Shown piece after piece: positions 20,126 to 28,576 of a stretch of DNA of 33,193 bases. This DNA comes from Aeromicrobium sp. (GTDB taxonomy: Bacteria > Actinomycetota > Actinomycetes > Propionibacteriales > Nocardioidaceae), in NCBI GenBank assembly GCA_025965435.1, contig JAOPWZ010000059.1:1-33193 (forward strand). Reading direction: 5' to 3'. The notes beneath the pieces were generated by a model that was given only the letters and a program-made list of their open reading frames with translations, made no database searches and had not been told where the DNA came from. The stretch's first letter is position 1, and every line of letters begins with the position of its first letter. The position numbers and the translations under genes were made by a program.

Positions 20126-20977
20126 TCAGGGAAGGACCAGGAGGGCGAGGTGCGACAGCACCGGCGCCATCGAGATACCTGCCGCGGCGACGGCGACCGC
20201 CGCCGGGGCGACGATCGAGCCGACCTCGCGGTTGACCTCCTGCAGGTCCAGGTAGATCGCCATGCACTCGCTGCACGACTCCAGGTGCGCGAAGATCCGC
20301 TCCTGGTCGCGGGCGGACGCAGTGCGCCGCACGAAGGCCGACATCTTGGCCCGGTGCTGAAGACAGGTGTGGCTGTCGTCCGGGCGCTCGTCCTTGATGT
20401 GCTGCTGGAGGTAGGCCTCCCGCAGCCCCGCACGGGCCCGGTACACCAGGGCCGACACGCTGTTGGGCGACATGTCGAGGATGTCGGCGAGCTCGTGGGG
20501 CTTGCGGCCTTCGACGTCGAGGGCCCACAGCACCTTCTGCCACCGCTGCGGCAGGGACTCGTACGCGGCACGGACGGCCGACCGCTCGAAGGCGTCCATC
20601 TGGCCGTCGCCGAACGCGACGGGCTTGTCGATCTGCGCGATGTCGTCGGTCGGGATGACGCGCTTGCGAGCCTTGGCCCGGCGTGCGCACTCGTTGCGCA
20701 CCGTCGTGAACAGATAGGCGCGGAAGGCCCGGTCCGGGCCCTTTCCCCGGCCGAGCAGATCGAGGACCTGCGCGAAGGCCTCCGAGACGACGTCGTCGGA
20801 GTCCTCCTTCTGGCCCAGATGCCTGGCGAGGCGGTGCGCGGCGTAGCTGTACCGCGCGAACAAGGCGGCGTAAGCCTCCTGGTGGCCCGACCGTGCCATG
20901 GAAAGGAGCGACCCGTCGTCAAGATCAGCGACGTCTAGCTCCGCACCAGACACGTCGACGGCGTCAACGTGTTGCAT
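20126..20977 (-). CDS. ECF-like sigma-70 family sigma factor with C-terminal H-x3-C-x2-C zinc motif and hydrophobic tail
   Basis: Region 2 (AYAALFARYSYAAHRLARHLGQKEDSDDVVSEAFAQVLDLL), region 4 (LPQRWQKVLWALDVEGRKPHELADILDMSPNSVSALVYRARAGLREAYLQQHI), then HLESCSEC and VAPAAVAVAAAGISMAPVLSHLALLVLP. Confidence 0.85.
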   Translation of the reverse strand: MQHVDAVDVSGAELDVADLDDGSLLSMARSGHQEAYAALFARYSYAAHRLARHLGQKEDSDDVVSEAFAQVLDLLGRGKGPDRAFRAYLFTTVRNECARRAKARKRVIPTDDIAQIDKPVAFGDGQMDAFERSAVRAAYESLPQRWQKVLWALDVEGRKPHELADILDMSPNSVSALVYRARAGLREAYLQQHIKDERPDDSHTCLQHRAKMSAFVRRTASARDQERIFAHLESCSECMAIYLDLQEVNREVGSIVAPAAVAVAAAGISMAPVLSHLALLVLP

Positions 20978-21209
20978 GTGAATCCCCTGGATATTTTGTT
21001 CTTGATCGAGCCCCTGTGGAGACTCTGACGACCTGATCGATGGTGACGATCACTGGCAGCCTCCCACGTACCCGGGACCAGCGCCAGCGAATCGCTGATC
21101 CAACTTTTTGCTGAAACGGCAGAGAGAATAAATAAATGTGCCGTCGCTGGTGCCAAATCGGCGATCGACCCCCGAATGCGGGCTGCCATCCCGCGGGGCA
21201 CATTGTTTT

Positions 21210-21238
21210 TTGCCGTCGTTCCCGCCCCGGCGTACACT
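21210..21238 (+). promoter_or_regulatory. Candidate promoter TTGCCG-N17-TACACT for the Wzz-like gene
   Basis: Hexamers at 21210-21215 and 21233-21238 with 17-nt spacer, upstream of a leader of about 120 nt. Confidence 0.5.
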
Positions 21239-21342
21239 CCAGCGTGCAACTGTGATTTACCCCTCAACCAGAAAAAAATGGCGTGCCCCGTCATAACTTT
21301 CTGGCCCAGCGCTCCACACCGGTAGAGGTCCCGACCCCGAGA

Positions 21343-21359
21343 CCTTGTGACGCACAAGG
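21343..21359 (+). promoter_or_regulatory. Hairpin CCTTGTG-ACG-CACAAGG overlapping the Shine-Dalgarno AAGGA
   Basis: Perfect 7-3-7 inverted repeat; AAGGA (21356-21360) lies 7 nt before ATG 21368. Confidence 0.6.
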
Positions 21360-21367
21360 ACACTTCG

Positions 21368-22657
21368 ATGGTTACTACCCGGCAGCCACTTCTCTCCGAC
21401 ATCGTCGCCTCGCTCAGGCGGCGGTGGTCCGTCGTCGTGGCCATGATGATCGTCGGGCTGGTTCTCGGCGTGCTGTGCTCGTTCGCGGTGCCCTCGCGGT
21501 ACGAGGCCACGTCGACGGTGTCGGTCAACCCGATGAGCCTCGACCCGGCCGGGTCGTCCGCCGACGTCGAGCGATCGGTCAGCATGCCGACGGAGGCCGG
21601 GGTCGCCACCTCGCCGCAGGTCGCCGCAGCCGCGGCCAAGTCCCTCGACTCCGACCACGACCTGTCGGCCGAGGACGTCCGCGACGCGACCGAGGTCGGG
21701 TCGCCGGATGACTCCTTCCTGCTGGAGATCCGGTTCACCGGCCACTCCGCCAAGGAGGCGGCTGCCGGCGCCGAGGCCGTTGCCGAGGCCTACCTCGCGA
21801 CCCGCCGTGCCGATGCCGCCGCCGATGTCGAGCGCGTCGTGGCGTCGGCCGAGGAGAAGATCGGTGCGGTCCAGGCCAGCGCCGACCTGCCCGAGAACGG
21901 CGGCTCGCTGCGCCAGCGCGCGCTCGCCGTCCAGGCGGACGCGCTCGGCGCACGGCTGGCGCAGGTCGGCATCATGGACCTCGACCCCGGTCAGGTCGTC
22001 GGCAGCGCCGAGATCCCCGACAGCCCGTCGACGCCCGGCCCGGGCCTCCTCGGGCTCGCCGGCCTCCTCCTCGGGCTGCTGGCCAGCATCCCGGTCGTCC
22101 TGCTGAAGAAGGATGACAACTCCGACATCGGCAGCGTCGACGGTCTCCACGCGCTCGGCGACCAGATCGTGCTCGACGGCACGAGGGACACGAACCGCGC
22201 CGACACCTGGGACATCGCGGCCTTCATGCTCAAGATCCCCACCGACATCGGCAGCGAGGACTCGTTCCTCGTCATGGTCGATGCCGAGGACGAGCCCGGA
22301 CGCGCGATCACCGCGGGGCAGGAGCTCGTCGACGCCCTCTCGCGACGCGGTCGCTCGGCACGTTTCGTCGATGCCGGGGCCATCAACGAGGGCAAGATCA
22401 GCCGCGGCTGGCCCACCGACCGCAAGCGCGAGTCCTGGGCCAGCGAGATCGTCGTCATCGACACGACACACCTGACCTCGGACGCCAACAAGGTGGCGCT
22501 CGGGACCCGCTCGGACTCCGTCCTGCTGGCCCGGTCCACGACGGACGACGCCTCGGCCCTGCGTCGCTTCGCGGGCCTGCTGAAGTCCAACGGCGTCGAC
22601 ATCGCGCTGACCGCGCTGTTCCCGGCTCGTTCGGAGATGCTGACGCTCAACCGCTGA
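21368..22657 (+). CDS. Wzz/polysaccharide co-polymerase-like membrane protein with C-terminal degenerate BY-kinase-like domain
   Basis: N-terminal LLSDIVASLRRRWSVVVAMMIVGLVLGVLCSFAVPSRYEATSTVSVNP, second TM GLLGLAGLLLGLLASIPVVLL, cytosolic domain with EIVVIDTTHLTSDANKVALGTRSDSVLLARSTT. Confidence 0.75.
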   Translation: MVTTRQPLLSDIVASLRRRWSVVVAMMIVGLVLGVLCSFAVPSRYEATSTVSVNPMSLDPAGSSADVERSVSMPTEAGVATSPQVAAAAAKSLDSDHDLSAEDVRDATEVGSPDDSFLLEIRFTGHSAKEAAAGAEAVAEAYLATRRADAAADVERVVASAEEKIGAVQASADLPENGGSLRQRALAVQADALGARLAQVGIMDLDPGQVVGSAEIPDSPSTPGPGLLGLAGLLLGLLASIPVVLLKKDDNSDIGSVDGLHALGDQIVLDGTRDTNRADTWDIAAFMLKIPTDIGSEDSFLVMVDAEDEPGRAITAGQELVDALSRRGRSARFVDAGAINEGKISRGWPTDRKRESWASEIVVIDTTHLTSDANKVALGTRSDSVLLARSTTDDASALRRFAGLLKSNGVDIALTALFPARSEMLTLNR

Positions 22658-22666
22658 GCGGCACCG

Positions 22667-22695
22667 CCGAACCGGCGCCTACAGCGCCGGTTCGG
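22667..22695. terminator. Bidirectional terminator-like hairpin, perfect 12-bp stem
   Basis: CCGAACCGGCGC-CTACA-GCGCCGGTTCGG between convergent genes. Confidence 0.85.
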
Positions 22696-23068
22696 TCGCC
22701 AGCGCCGCCGTCTCCTCCTCGGTGAAGATGCGCGACCGGATGATGAAACGGAAGCCGGACGGGCCCTCGATGGAGAATCCCGCACCGCGGCCCGGCACGA
22801 CGTCGATCGTGATGTGGGTGTGCGACCAGTACGCGAACTGCTCCCGCGAGATCCACACGGGTGCCGGCTCGGGTCCGCCGTAGTCCAGGTCGCCCAGATG
22901 GACGTCCTGGTGCCCGGTCAGGAAGGTGCCCTGCGTGAAGCACATCGGCGCGGAGCCGTCGCAGCACCCGCCGGACTGGTGGAACATCAGGGGCTGGGCG
23001 TGGGACGCCCGGAGGCTGCGGAGAAGCTCCGCAGCCTCCGGCGCCAGACCTACCCTGGCGACCGTCAC
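22679..23068 (-). CDS. DUF779 family protein
   Basis: PLMFHQSGGCCDGSAPMCFTQGTFLTGHQDVHLGDL...FWSHTHITIDVVPGRGAGFSIEGPSGFRFIIRSRIFTEEE-like translation; next to aldehyde dehydrogenase. Confidence 0.88.
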   Translation of the reverse strand: MTVARVGLAPEAAELLRSLRASHAQPLMFHQSGGCCDGSAPMCFTQGTFLTGHQDVHLGDLDYGGPEPAPVWISREQFAYWSHTHITIDVVPGRGAGFSIEGPSGFRFIIRSRIFTEEETAALATEPAL

Positions 23069-23084
23069 CGACCGTCACCCTCCA

Positions 23085-24608
23085 TCAGAAGAACCCCAGC
23101 TTGTTCTCGTCGTACGAGACCAGCAGGTTCTTGGTCTGCTGGTAGTGATCGAGCATCATCTTGTGGTTCTCCCGCCCGATGCCCGAGGACTTGTAGCCGC
23201 CGAACGCGGCGTGCGCGGGGTACTGGTGGTAGCAGTTGGTCCACACCCGACCGGCCTGGATGTCGCGGCCGGCCTTGTACGCGGTGTTCCCGTCGCGCGA
23301 CCAGACCCCTGCACCCAGCCCGTACAAGGTGTCGTTGGCGATGTCGATCGCGTCGGCGTAGTCGTCGAAGCCAGTGACCGAGATGACCGGGCCGAAGATC
23401 TCCTCCTGGAAGATCCGCATCTTGTTGTGTCCCTGGAAGATCGTCGGTGCGACGTAGTAGCCGCCCGACAGGTCGCCACCGAGGTCGACGCGCTCGCCGC
23501 CGGTGATGACCTTGGCGCCCTCCTGCACCCCGATCTCGAAGTAGGACAGGATCTTCTCGAGCTGGTCGTTGCTCGCCTGGGCGCCGAGCATGGTGTCGGT
23601 GTCGAGCGGGTTGGCCTGGACGATCGCCTTGACGCGCTGTGTCGCGTCGGGCAGGAACTGCTCGAGGATCGAGTTCTGGATCAGGCCTCGGCTGGGGCAG
23701 GTGCAGACCTCGCCCTGGTTGAGCGCGAACATCGCGAAGCCCTCGAGCGCCTTGTCGTAGAACGCGTCGTCCTTCATCGCGACGTCCTCGAAGAAGATGT
23801 TCGGGCTCTTGCCACCGAGCTCGAGCGTCGCGGCGATGAGGTTCTGGCTCGCGTACTGGGCGATCAGGCGTCCCGTCGTGGTCTCCCCCGTGAACGCGAT
23901 CTTGCGGATCCGCGAGCTCGACGCCAGCGGCGCGCCGGCCTCCACACCGAAGCCGTTGACGATGTTGACCACGCCGGCGGGCAGCAGGTCGCCGATCAGC
24001 TCGATGAGGAGCATGATCGAGGCCGGCGTCTGCTCGGCCGGCTTGAGCACGACGGCGTTGCCGGCCGCGAGGGCAGGCGCGAGCTTCCAGGTCGCCATGA
24101 GCAGCGGGAAGTTCCACGGGATGATCTGGCCGACGACGCCCAGCGGCTCGTGGAAGTGGTAGGCCACGGTCTGCTCGTCGAGCTGTGACAACGCCCCCTC
24201 CTGGGCTCGGATGGCACCGGCGAAGTAGCGGAAGTGGTCGACGACGAGCGGCAGGTCGGCGGCCATGCACTCACGGATCGGCTTGCCGTTCTCCCAGGTC
24301 TCCCCCACCGCGAGCATCTCCAGGTTCTGCTCGATGCGGTCGGCGATCTGGTTGAGGATGTTGCCGCGTTCGGCCACGGAGGTCTTGCCCCACGCGGGAG
24401 CGGCCGCGTGCGCGGCGTCCAGGGCGGCCTCGATGTCCTCGGCCGTGCCGCGGGCGACCTCGCAGAAGACCTTGCCGTTGACGGGCGACGGGTTCTCGAA
24501 GTACTGACCCTTGACCGGGGCGACGTACTCGCCACCGATCCAGTGGTCGTATCGGGGCCTGTAGGTCACCAGGCTTCCATCGGTGCCGGGCTGGGCGTAC
24601 ACAGTCAT
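23085..24608 (-). CDS. NAD-dependent aldehyde dehydrogenase (ExaC/AldB-like)
   Basis: [43 protein letters not shown]..., [54 protein letters not shown]. Confidence 0.95.
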   Translation of the reverse strand: MTVYAQPGTDGSLVTYRPRYDHWIGGEYVAPVKGQYFENPSPVNGKVFCEVARGTAEDIEAALDAAHAAAPAWGKTSVAERGNILNQIADRIEQNLEMLAVGETWENGKPIRECMAADLPLVVDHFRYFAGAIRAQEGALSQLDEQTVAYHFHEPLGVVGQIIPWNFPLLMATWKLAPALAAGNAVVLKPAEQTPASIMLLIELIGDLLPAGVVNIVNGFGVEAGAPLASSSRIRKIAFTGETTTGRLIAQYASQNLIAATLELGGKSPNIFFEDVAMKDDAFYDKALEGFAMFALNQGEVCTCPSRGLIQNSILEQFLPDATQRVKAIVQANPLDTDTMLGAQASNDQLEKILSYFEIGVQEGAKVITGGERVDLGGDLSGGYYVAPTIFQGHNKMRIFQEEIFGPVISVTGFDDYADAIDIANDTLYGLGAGVWSRDGNTAYKAGRDIQAGRVWTNCYHQYPAHAAFGGYKSSGIGRENHKMMLDHYQQTKNLLVSYDENKLGFF

Positions 24609-24635
24609 GGGAACTCCTTGCGGTTCGAGGGTTCC

Positions 24636-24651
24636 TGTGACGCTAGTCACA
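24636..24651. promoter_or_regulatory. CRP/GlxR-like palindrome TGTGACGCTAGTCACA
   Basis: Matches TGTGA-N6-TCACA in both half sites; upstream of the aldehyde dehydrogenase. Confidence 0.6.
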
Positions 24652-24707
24652 GCCGGGTTGCAGGAATGTTGCGCCCCTCGGCCGGTCGCTCGCTGCGCTC
24701 GCTTGGT

Positions 24708-25991
24708 TTACCCAAGCTCGTCGTCGAGCTTGGCCATGTGCCCCATGACCTGGGCGTATCGCGGCGAGCTGAAGGGCAGGATCGACAGCGTCCGCTCCCA
24801 CACCTCGAAGTCGTCGCGGCCGTGGGCCGTGTCTGCGAACGACAGCAGGGCGTCGGCGTCGTCCGACGCGAGCAGGCACGACCGCACGTACATGTGCAGC
24901 TCGTCGCGGAGCCGCTCGACGGCCGGCGCGGTCGACGCCGGCAGGACGGGACCGCGGTAGCGGGCGACCGCCCGCCGCAGCCGACCGGCGGCCAGGTCGT
25001 CCCGCACCCGCGCCACGTCGGTGTCGACGGCACCCCTGAGCCGGTAGGGCCGCGAGGCCAGATCGATGGGACCCAGCACCGTCCGCAGCCGGGACAGCTC
25101 GGCCCGCACCGTGACGGGGGCCTGCTCGTCGTCGCTGAGCGCGACGCCCAGCTCGGAGGTCGTCATGCCGTCGCCGGACTCACTCAGGAGCAGGACGATC
25201 TCGCTGTGCCGAAGGCTCAGGCGGGTGGTGGTCGCACCATGCCGCAGGGTCGCGCCGTGCCCGCCGAGCACCTCGAGGGTCGGCGCCGACCACCCGCTGC
25301 TGATCGGCGGGTGCGCCGCGGGGCTGAGCCGGACGATCCTCAGCTCGGCCTCGACCGCGGCGACCGTCGCCCGGACGAGCGTGAGGCTCTGCGGGGTGAC
25401 CACGTCGTCGCCGCCGGTGAGGTCGAGGACGCCCAGGATCGCCCCGGTGTCGGGATCGTGGATGGGCGCCGCCGAACAGCTCCACGGGGTGACCTGCCGC
25501 GCCAGGTGCTCGGCCCCGAAGATCTGCACGGGACGGTCCAGCGCCAGCGCCGTGCCCGGCGCGTTGGTGCCGGCACTCGTCTCGCTCCAGTCGGCCCCAG
25601 GCACGAAGTGCATGCCCTCGGCCAGCGACCGCAGCGCGGCATCGCCCTCGACCCACAAGAGCTGGCCGGCCGCATCGCTGACGGCGACCAGCAGGCCCGC
25701 GTCGGCCGCGCTCTCGACCAGCAGCCGGCGGATGACCGGCATCCCTGCCGCGAGCGGGTGCGCGTCGCGGATGGCAGCCAGCGAGTGCTCGTCGAGCCGG
25801 ATGCGGGCCAGGGCCTGCTCGGGGTCGAGCCCGCCCTCGACGCTGCGCTGCCACGACTCCCGCACGAGCCGCCGCAGCGCCGGATCGGCCGAGCCCGTCG
25901 TGACGAACGCATCGTGCGCCACGTTGAGGTAGCGCGACAGCGACGCCGGATCAGCGCCCGGCGGCATCGCGAGCTCGTGAGGACCGGCCAT
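24708..25991 (-). CDS. GAF-domain transcriptional regulator associated with aldehyde dehydrogenase
   Basis: MAGPHELAMPPGADPASLSRYLNVAHDAFVTTGSADPALRRLVRESWQRSVEGGLDP..., GAF segment SCSAAPIHDPDTGAILGVLDLTGGDDVV, winged-helix-like C-terminal part. Confidence 0.82.
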   Translation of the reverse strand: MAGPHELAMPPGADPASLSRYLNVAHDAFVTTGSADPALRRLVRESWQRSVEGGLDPEQALARIRLDEHSLAAIRDAHPLAAGMPVIRRLLVESAADAGLLVAVSDAAGQLLWVEGDAALRSLAEGMHFVPGADWSETSAGTNAPGTALALDRPVQIFGAEHLARQVTPWSCSAAPIHDPDTGAILGVLDLTGGDDVVTPQSLTLVRATVAAVEAELRIVRLSPAAHPPISSGWSAPTLEVLGGHGATLRHGATTTRLSLRHSEIVLLLSESGDGMTTSELGVALSDDEQAPVTVRAELSRLRTVLGPIDLASRPYRLRGAVDTDVARVRDDLAAGRLRRAVARYRGPVLPASTAPAVERLRDELHMYVRSCLLASDDADALLSFADTAHGRDDFEVWERTLSILPFSSPRYAQVMGHMAKLDDELG

Positions 25992-26011
25992 GTGCGAAGT
26001 GTACGTCGCGG

Positions 26012-26027
26012 TGTGACGCGCGTCACG
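26012..26027. promoter_or_regulatory. CRP/GlxR-like palindrome TGTGACGCGCGTCACG upstream of the GAF regulator
   Basis: GTGACGCGCGTCAC is a perfect 14-bp palindrome. Confidence 0.5.
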
Positions 26028-26739
26028 GCTCGTCGGCGTGGCTCCAGGTGACGCCCTCCCGGACGATCCGGGCCGGCGAACCCGCCGCCACGGTGAAGGC
26101 CGGCACCTTCTGCCCGCGTACCAGGCTGCGCATGCCGACGACAGCACCTTCACCGATCTCCACGTGCCCGGTGAGCACGGCGTCGCGGCCGAGCCACACG
26201 TGCGGGCCGATGCGGATGTCGGCGCCGTAGGGATTGATGCGCTCCCCCGTCGCACGATCCTCCAGGCGGTGCATGTCGTCGGTGGCGATGTAGACGTCCG
26301 CCGCCCACAGCTGGTCGGGAGCCGCGACGATGCTGCCCCCGTTGCGGGCGTCGAGGATGGCGCTGCGCGTGGCCACGACCGGCCCGTGCAGCACGATGGA
26401 CGAGTCCGCGCCGCAGTACAGCTCGCCCGCCGTCAGCACGCAGTCCCGGCCCAGGAAGATCGTGGCGGAGTCGCCCCCGACCAGCAGCGACGACAGCCAC
26501 TCCATCGGTGACCCGACGACGATCAGCACATCCTTGACGGGAAAGATCCCGAGGCTTGCCAGGACGTGGTCCGGCAGCCAGGCCCGGTCGGCCAGGTACA
26601 GGGCATTGCCGAGCTCGTGCCACCAGTCGGGCAGGCCGTCGGCGACCAGCGTCCACACCGGCTCGTCCAGCGCCGGCGCGTCGGCTCCCGTCGAGCGCAG
26701 GCGGACGCGGTGGGCGGCGGTCAACGAAGCGGGATCCAC
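26023..26739 (-). CDS. Hexapeptide-repeat (left-handed beta-helix) acyltransferase-like protein
   Basis: GADIRIGPHVWLGRDAVLTGHVEIGEGAVVGMRSLVRGQKVPAFTVAAGSPARIVREG; probable GTG start 26739. Confidence 0.7.
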   Translation of the reverse strand: MDPASLTAAHRVRLRSTGADAPALDEPVWTLVADGLPDWWHELGNALYLADRAWLPDHVLASLGIFPVKDVLIVVGSPMEWLSSLLVGGDSATIFLGRDCVLTAGELYCGADSSIVLHGPVVATRSAILDARNGGSIVAAPDQLWAADVYIATDDMHRLEDRATGERINPYGADIRIGPHVWLGRDAVLTGHVEIGEGAVVGMRSLVRGQKVPAFTVAAGSPARIVREGVTWSHADEP

Positions 26740-26757
26740 CCCCGCATCATGTCGTCC

Positions 26758-26797
26758 GGGCGCCCCCGGCCGGGCAGCGGACCCGCCGGGGCCGCCC
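26758..26797 (-). terminator. Terminator-like hairpin downstream of the ABC-2 permease
   Basis: GGGCGCCCCCGGC (26758-26770) and GCCGGGGCCGCCC (26785-26797), 12 of 13 paired. Confidence 0.65.
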
Positions 26798-26798
26798 C

Positions 26799-27617
26799 TC
26801 AGGCGTCGCGGCGCAGGAACAGGGCGTACGCCCCGGCGAGCAGCGCCGCCACGAAGACGCCCATGACGATCCCGCCGCCGACCGGCCCGAACGGCTCGGC
26901 CCCGAGGGCACGTTGCACGAAGCCGTCGATCGACGACTGCACGTACATCTGGCTGCCGGCGTCGTACGGCAGGTACTTGAGGATCACCGTGATGCCGCCC
27001 GCGCCTCGCGGATCGTCGGAGTTCGTCTTGATGATGACGACGATGCTCTGCACGATGAACTCCAGCAGGCTCGGCACCAGCATCAGCAGCGCGACGGCGG
27101 CCGTCTGGTTGCGCGTGATGGCGGCGTAGGCGAGCCCCGAGAGCGCGAACAGCACGGTGTAGATCACGATGCCGCCGGTGACCTCCGCGAAGCCCGACGC
27201 GCTCGGCAGGTCCAGGCCGAAGGCGATGATGCACAGCAACCCGATCAGGACGCACAGGAACGCCGTCACGGCCGAGATCACGGCGGTCGAGACCACCTTG
27301 GCCACGAACACGACGGTGCGGTTCGGGATGGCCGTGAGGGTCGCCCGGATCATGCCGTGGCGGTACTCGTGACCCGTCGAGAACACGCCCAGCAGCCCGA
27401 CGACGTAGGCCACGAGGAGCGGGGCGCCCGTCGAGCCGCCGATCGTCGCCAGGATCTCGAACGTCTCCTCACCACCGCCGAACGTCGCCGAGCGCCCCAG
27501 CGACCAGGCGATCAGCGCTGCGAAGACCAGCTGGAGGAGCAGGGCGATCGCGATGAGCCAGTACGTCGAGCGGATCGTGCGCAGCCGCACGTACTCGTAG
27601 CGCAGGGCGTCGATCAT
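26799..27617 (-). CDS. ABC-2 type transporter permease
   Basis: [32 protein letters not shown]...[24 protein letters not shown]; 4-bp overlap with ATPase gene. Confidence 0.88.
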   Translation of the reverse strand: MIDALRYEYVRLRTIRSTYWLIAIALLLQLVFAALIAWSLGRSATFGGGEETFEILATIGGSTGAPLLVAYVVGLLGVFSTGHEYRHGMIRATLTAIPNRTVVFVAKVVSTAVISAVTAFLCVLIGLLCIIAFGLDLPSASGFAEVTGGIVIYTVLFALSGLAYAAITRNQTAAVALLMLVPSLLEFIVQSIVVIIKTNSDDPRGAGGITVILKYLPYDAGSQMYVQSSIDGFVQRALGAEPFGPVGGGIVMGVFVAALLAGAYALFLRRDA

Positions 27618-28534
27618 GGCTGCTCGCCCCCCTGGGTGCCGCGGAACTCCTCGGACATCCCGGTCGCCTCGAGGAACGCCTCCTCGAGCGTGGCCTGACG
27701 GGTCGTGAGCTGGTGGATGCGGGCCCCTGCGGCGTGTGCGGCGTCGCCGATCTGCTCGGCCGTCGCACCGCGGACGACCAGCGCGTCGCCGTCGTGTCCG
27801 ACCGAGGCCCCGAGCGCCTCGAGGGCCGGACCCAGCAGGCCGGCGTCGGGTGTCCGCACCGTCACGGCCCCGAGGCCGCTGTGCGAGAGGAACTCCTGCA
27901 CGGGCCCGTTGGCCAGCATCCGGCCGCGGCCGATGACGACGAGCTCGTCGGCCAGCACTGCCATCTCCTGCAGGAGGTGGCTGGACACGAACACCGACCG
28001 CCCCTGCGACGCGAGGAACTTGAGCAGGTTGCGCAGCCACGTGATCCCCTGCGGGTCGAGGCCGTTGCTCGGCTCGTCGAGGATCAGGGTGTGAGGATCG
28101 CCCAGCAGGGCCGCCGCGATGCCGAGCCGCTGCCCCATGCCGAGGCTGAACTTGCCGGGCTTGCCGCGGGCGACTCCCGTGAGGCCGACCATCTCGATGA
28201 CCTCGTCGACCCGGCGCGCCCCGATGCCGCTGGGCGCCGCCAGCATCAGCAGGTGGTTGCGGGCGGTGCGCGTCGGGTGGAACGGCTTGGCCTCCAGCAG
28301 CGTCCCGACGTGGCGCATGGGGTGGTCGAGCTCAGCGAAGGTCACGCCGTCGAAGGTCGTGACGCCGTCGCCGCGGTCCAGGCCCAGCATGAGACGCATC
28401 GTCGTGGACTTGCCCGAGCCGTTGGGCCCGAGGAACCCCGTGACGCTGCCCGGGTGGACGGCGAACGACAGGTCGTCGACGGCTCGCTGCGCACCGAAGG
28501 ACTTGCCGAGCGACCGAGCCTCGATGAGCGCCAT
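27614..28534 (-). CDS. ABC transporter ATP-binding protein
   Basis: [24 protein letters not shown]...[58 protein letters not shown] to 29350 trimmed because it runs antisense to tryptophan dioxygenase. Confidence 0.93.
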   Translation of the reverse strand: MALIEARSLGKSFGAQRAVDDLSFAVHPGSVTGFLGPNGSGKSTTMRLMLGLDRGDGVTTFDGVTFAELDHPMRHVGTLLEAKPFHPTRTARNHLLMLAAPSGIGARRVDEVIEMVGLTGVARGKPGKFSLGMGQRLGIAAALLGDPHTLILDEPSNGLDPQGITWLRNLLKFLASQGRSVFVSSHLLQEMAVLADELVVIGRGRMLANGPVQEFLSHSGLGAVTVRTPDAGLLGPALEALGASVGHDGDALVVRGATAEQIGDAAHAAGARIHQLTTRQATLEEAFLEATGMSEEFRGTQGGEQP

Positions 28535-28576
28535 GCCCCTACCCTGCCACGAGCCGATCGGGCATACCGTGCACTC

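Noticed and set aside
18602-20938. 778-aa plus-strand ORF
   Set aside because: Antisense to the glycosylphosphotransferase, cytidylyltransferase and sigma genes; low-complexity His/Arg/Asp composition.
24234-26051. 605-aa plus-strand ORF across the aldehyde dehydrogenase and GAF regulator
   Set aside because: Spans two clear minus-strand genes; shadow ORF.
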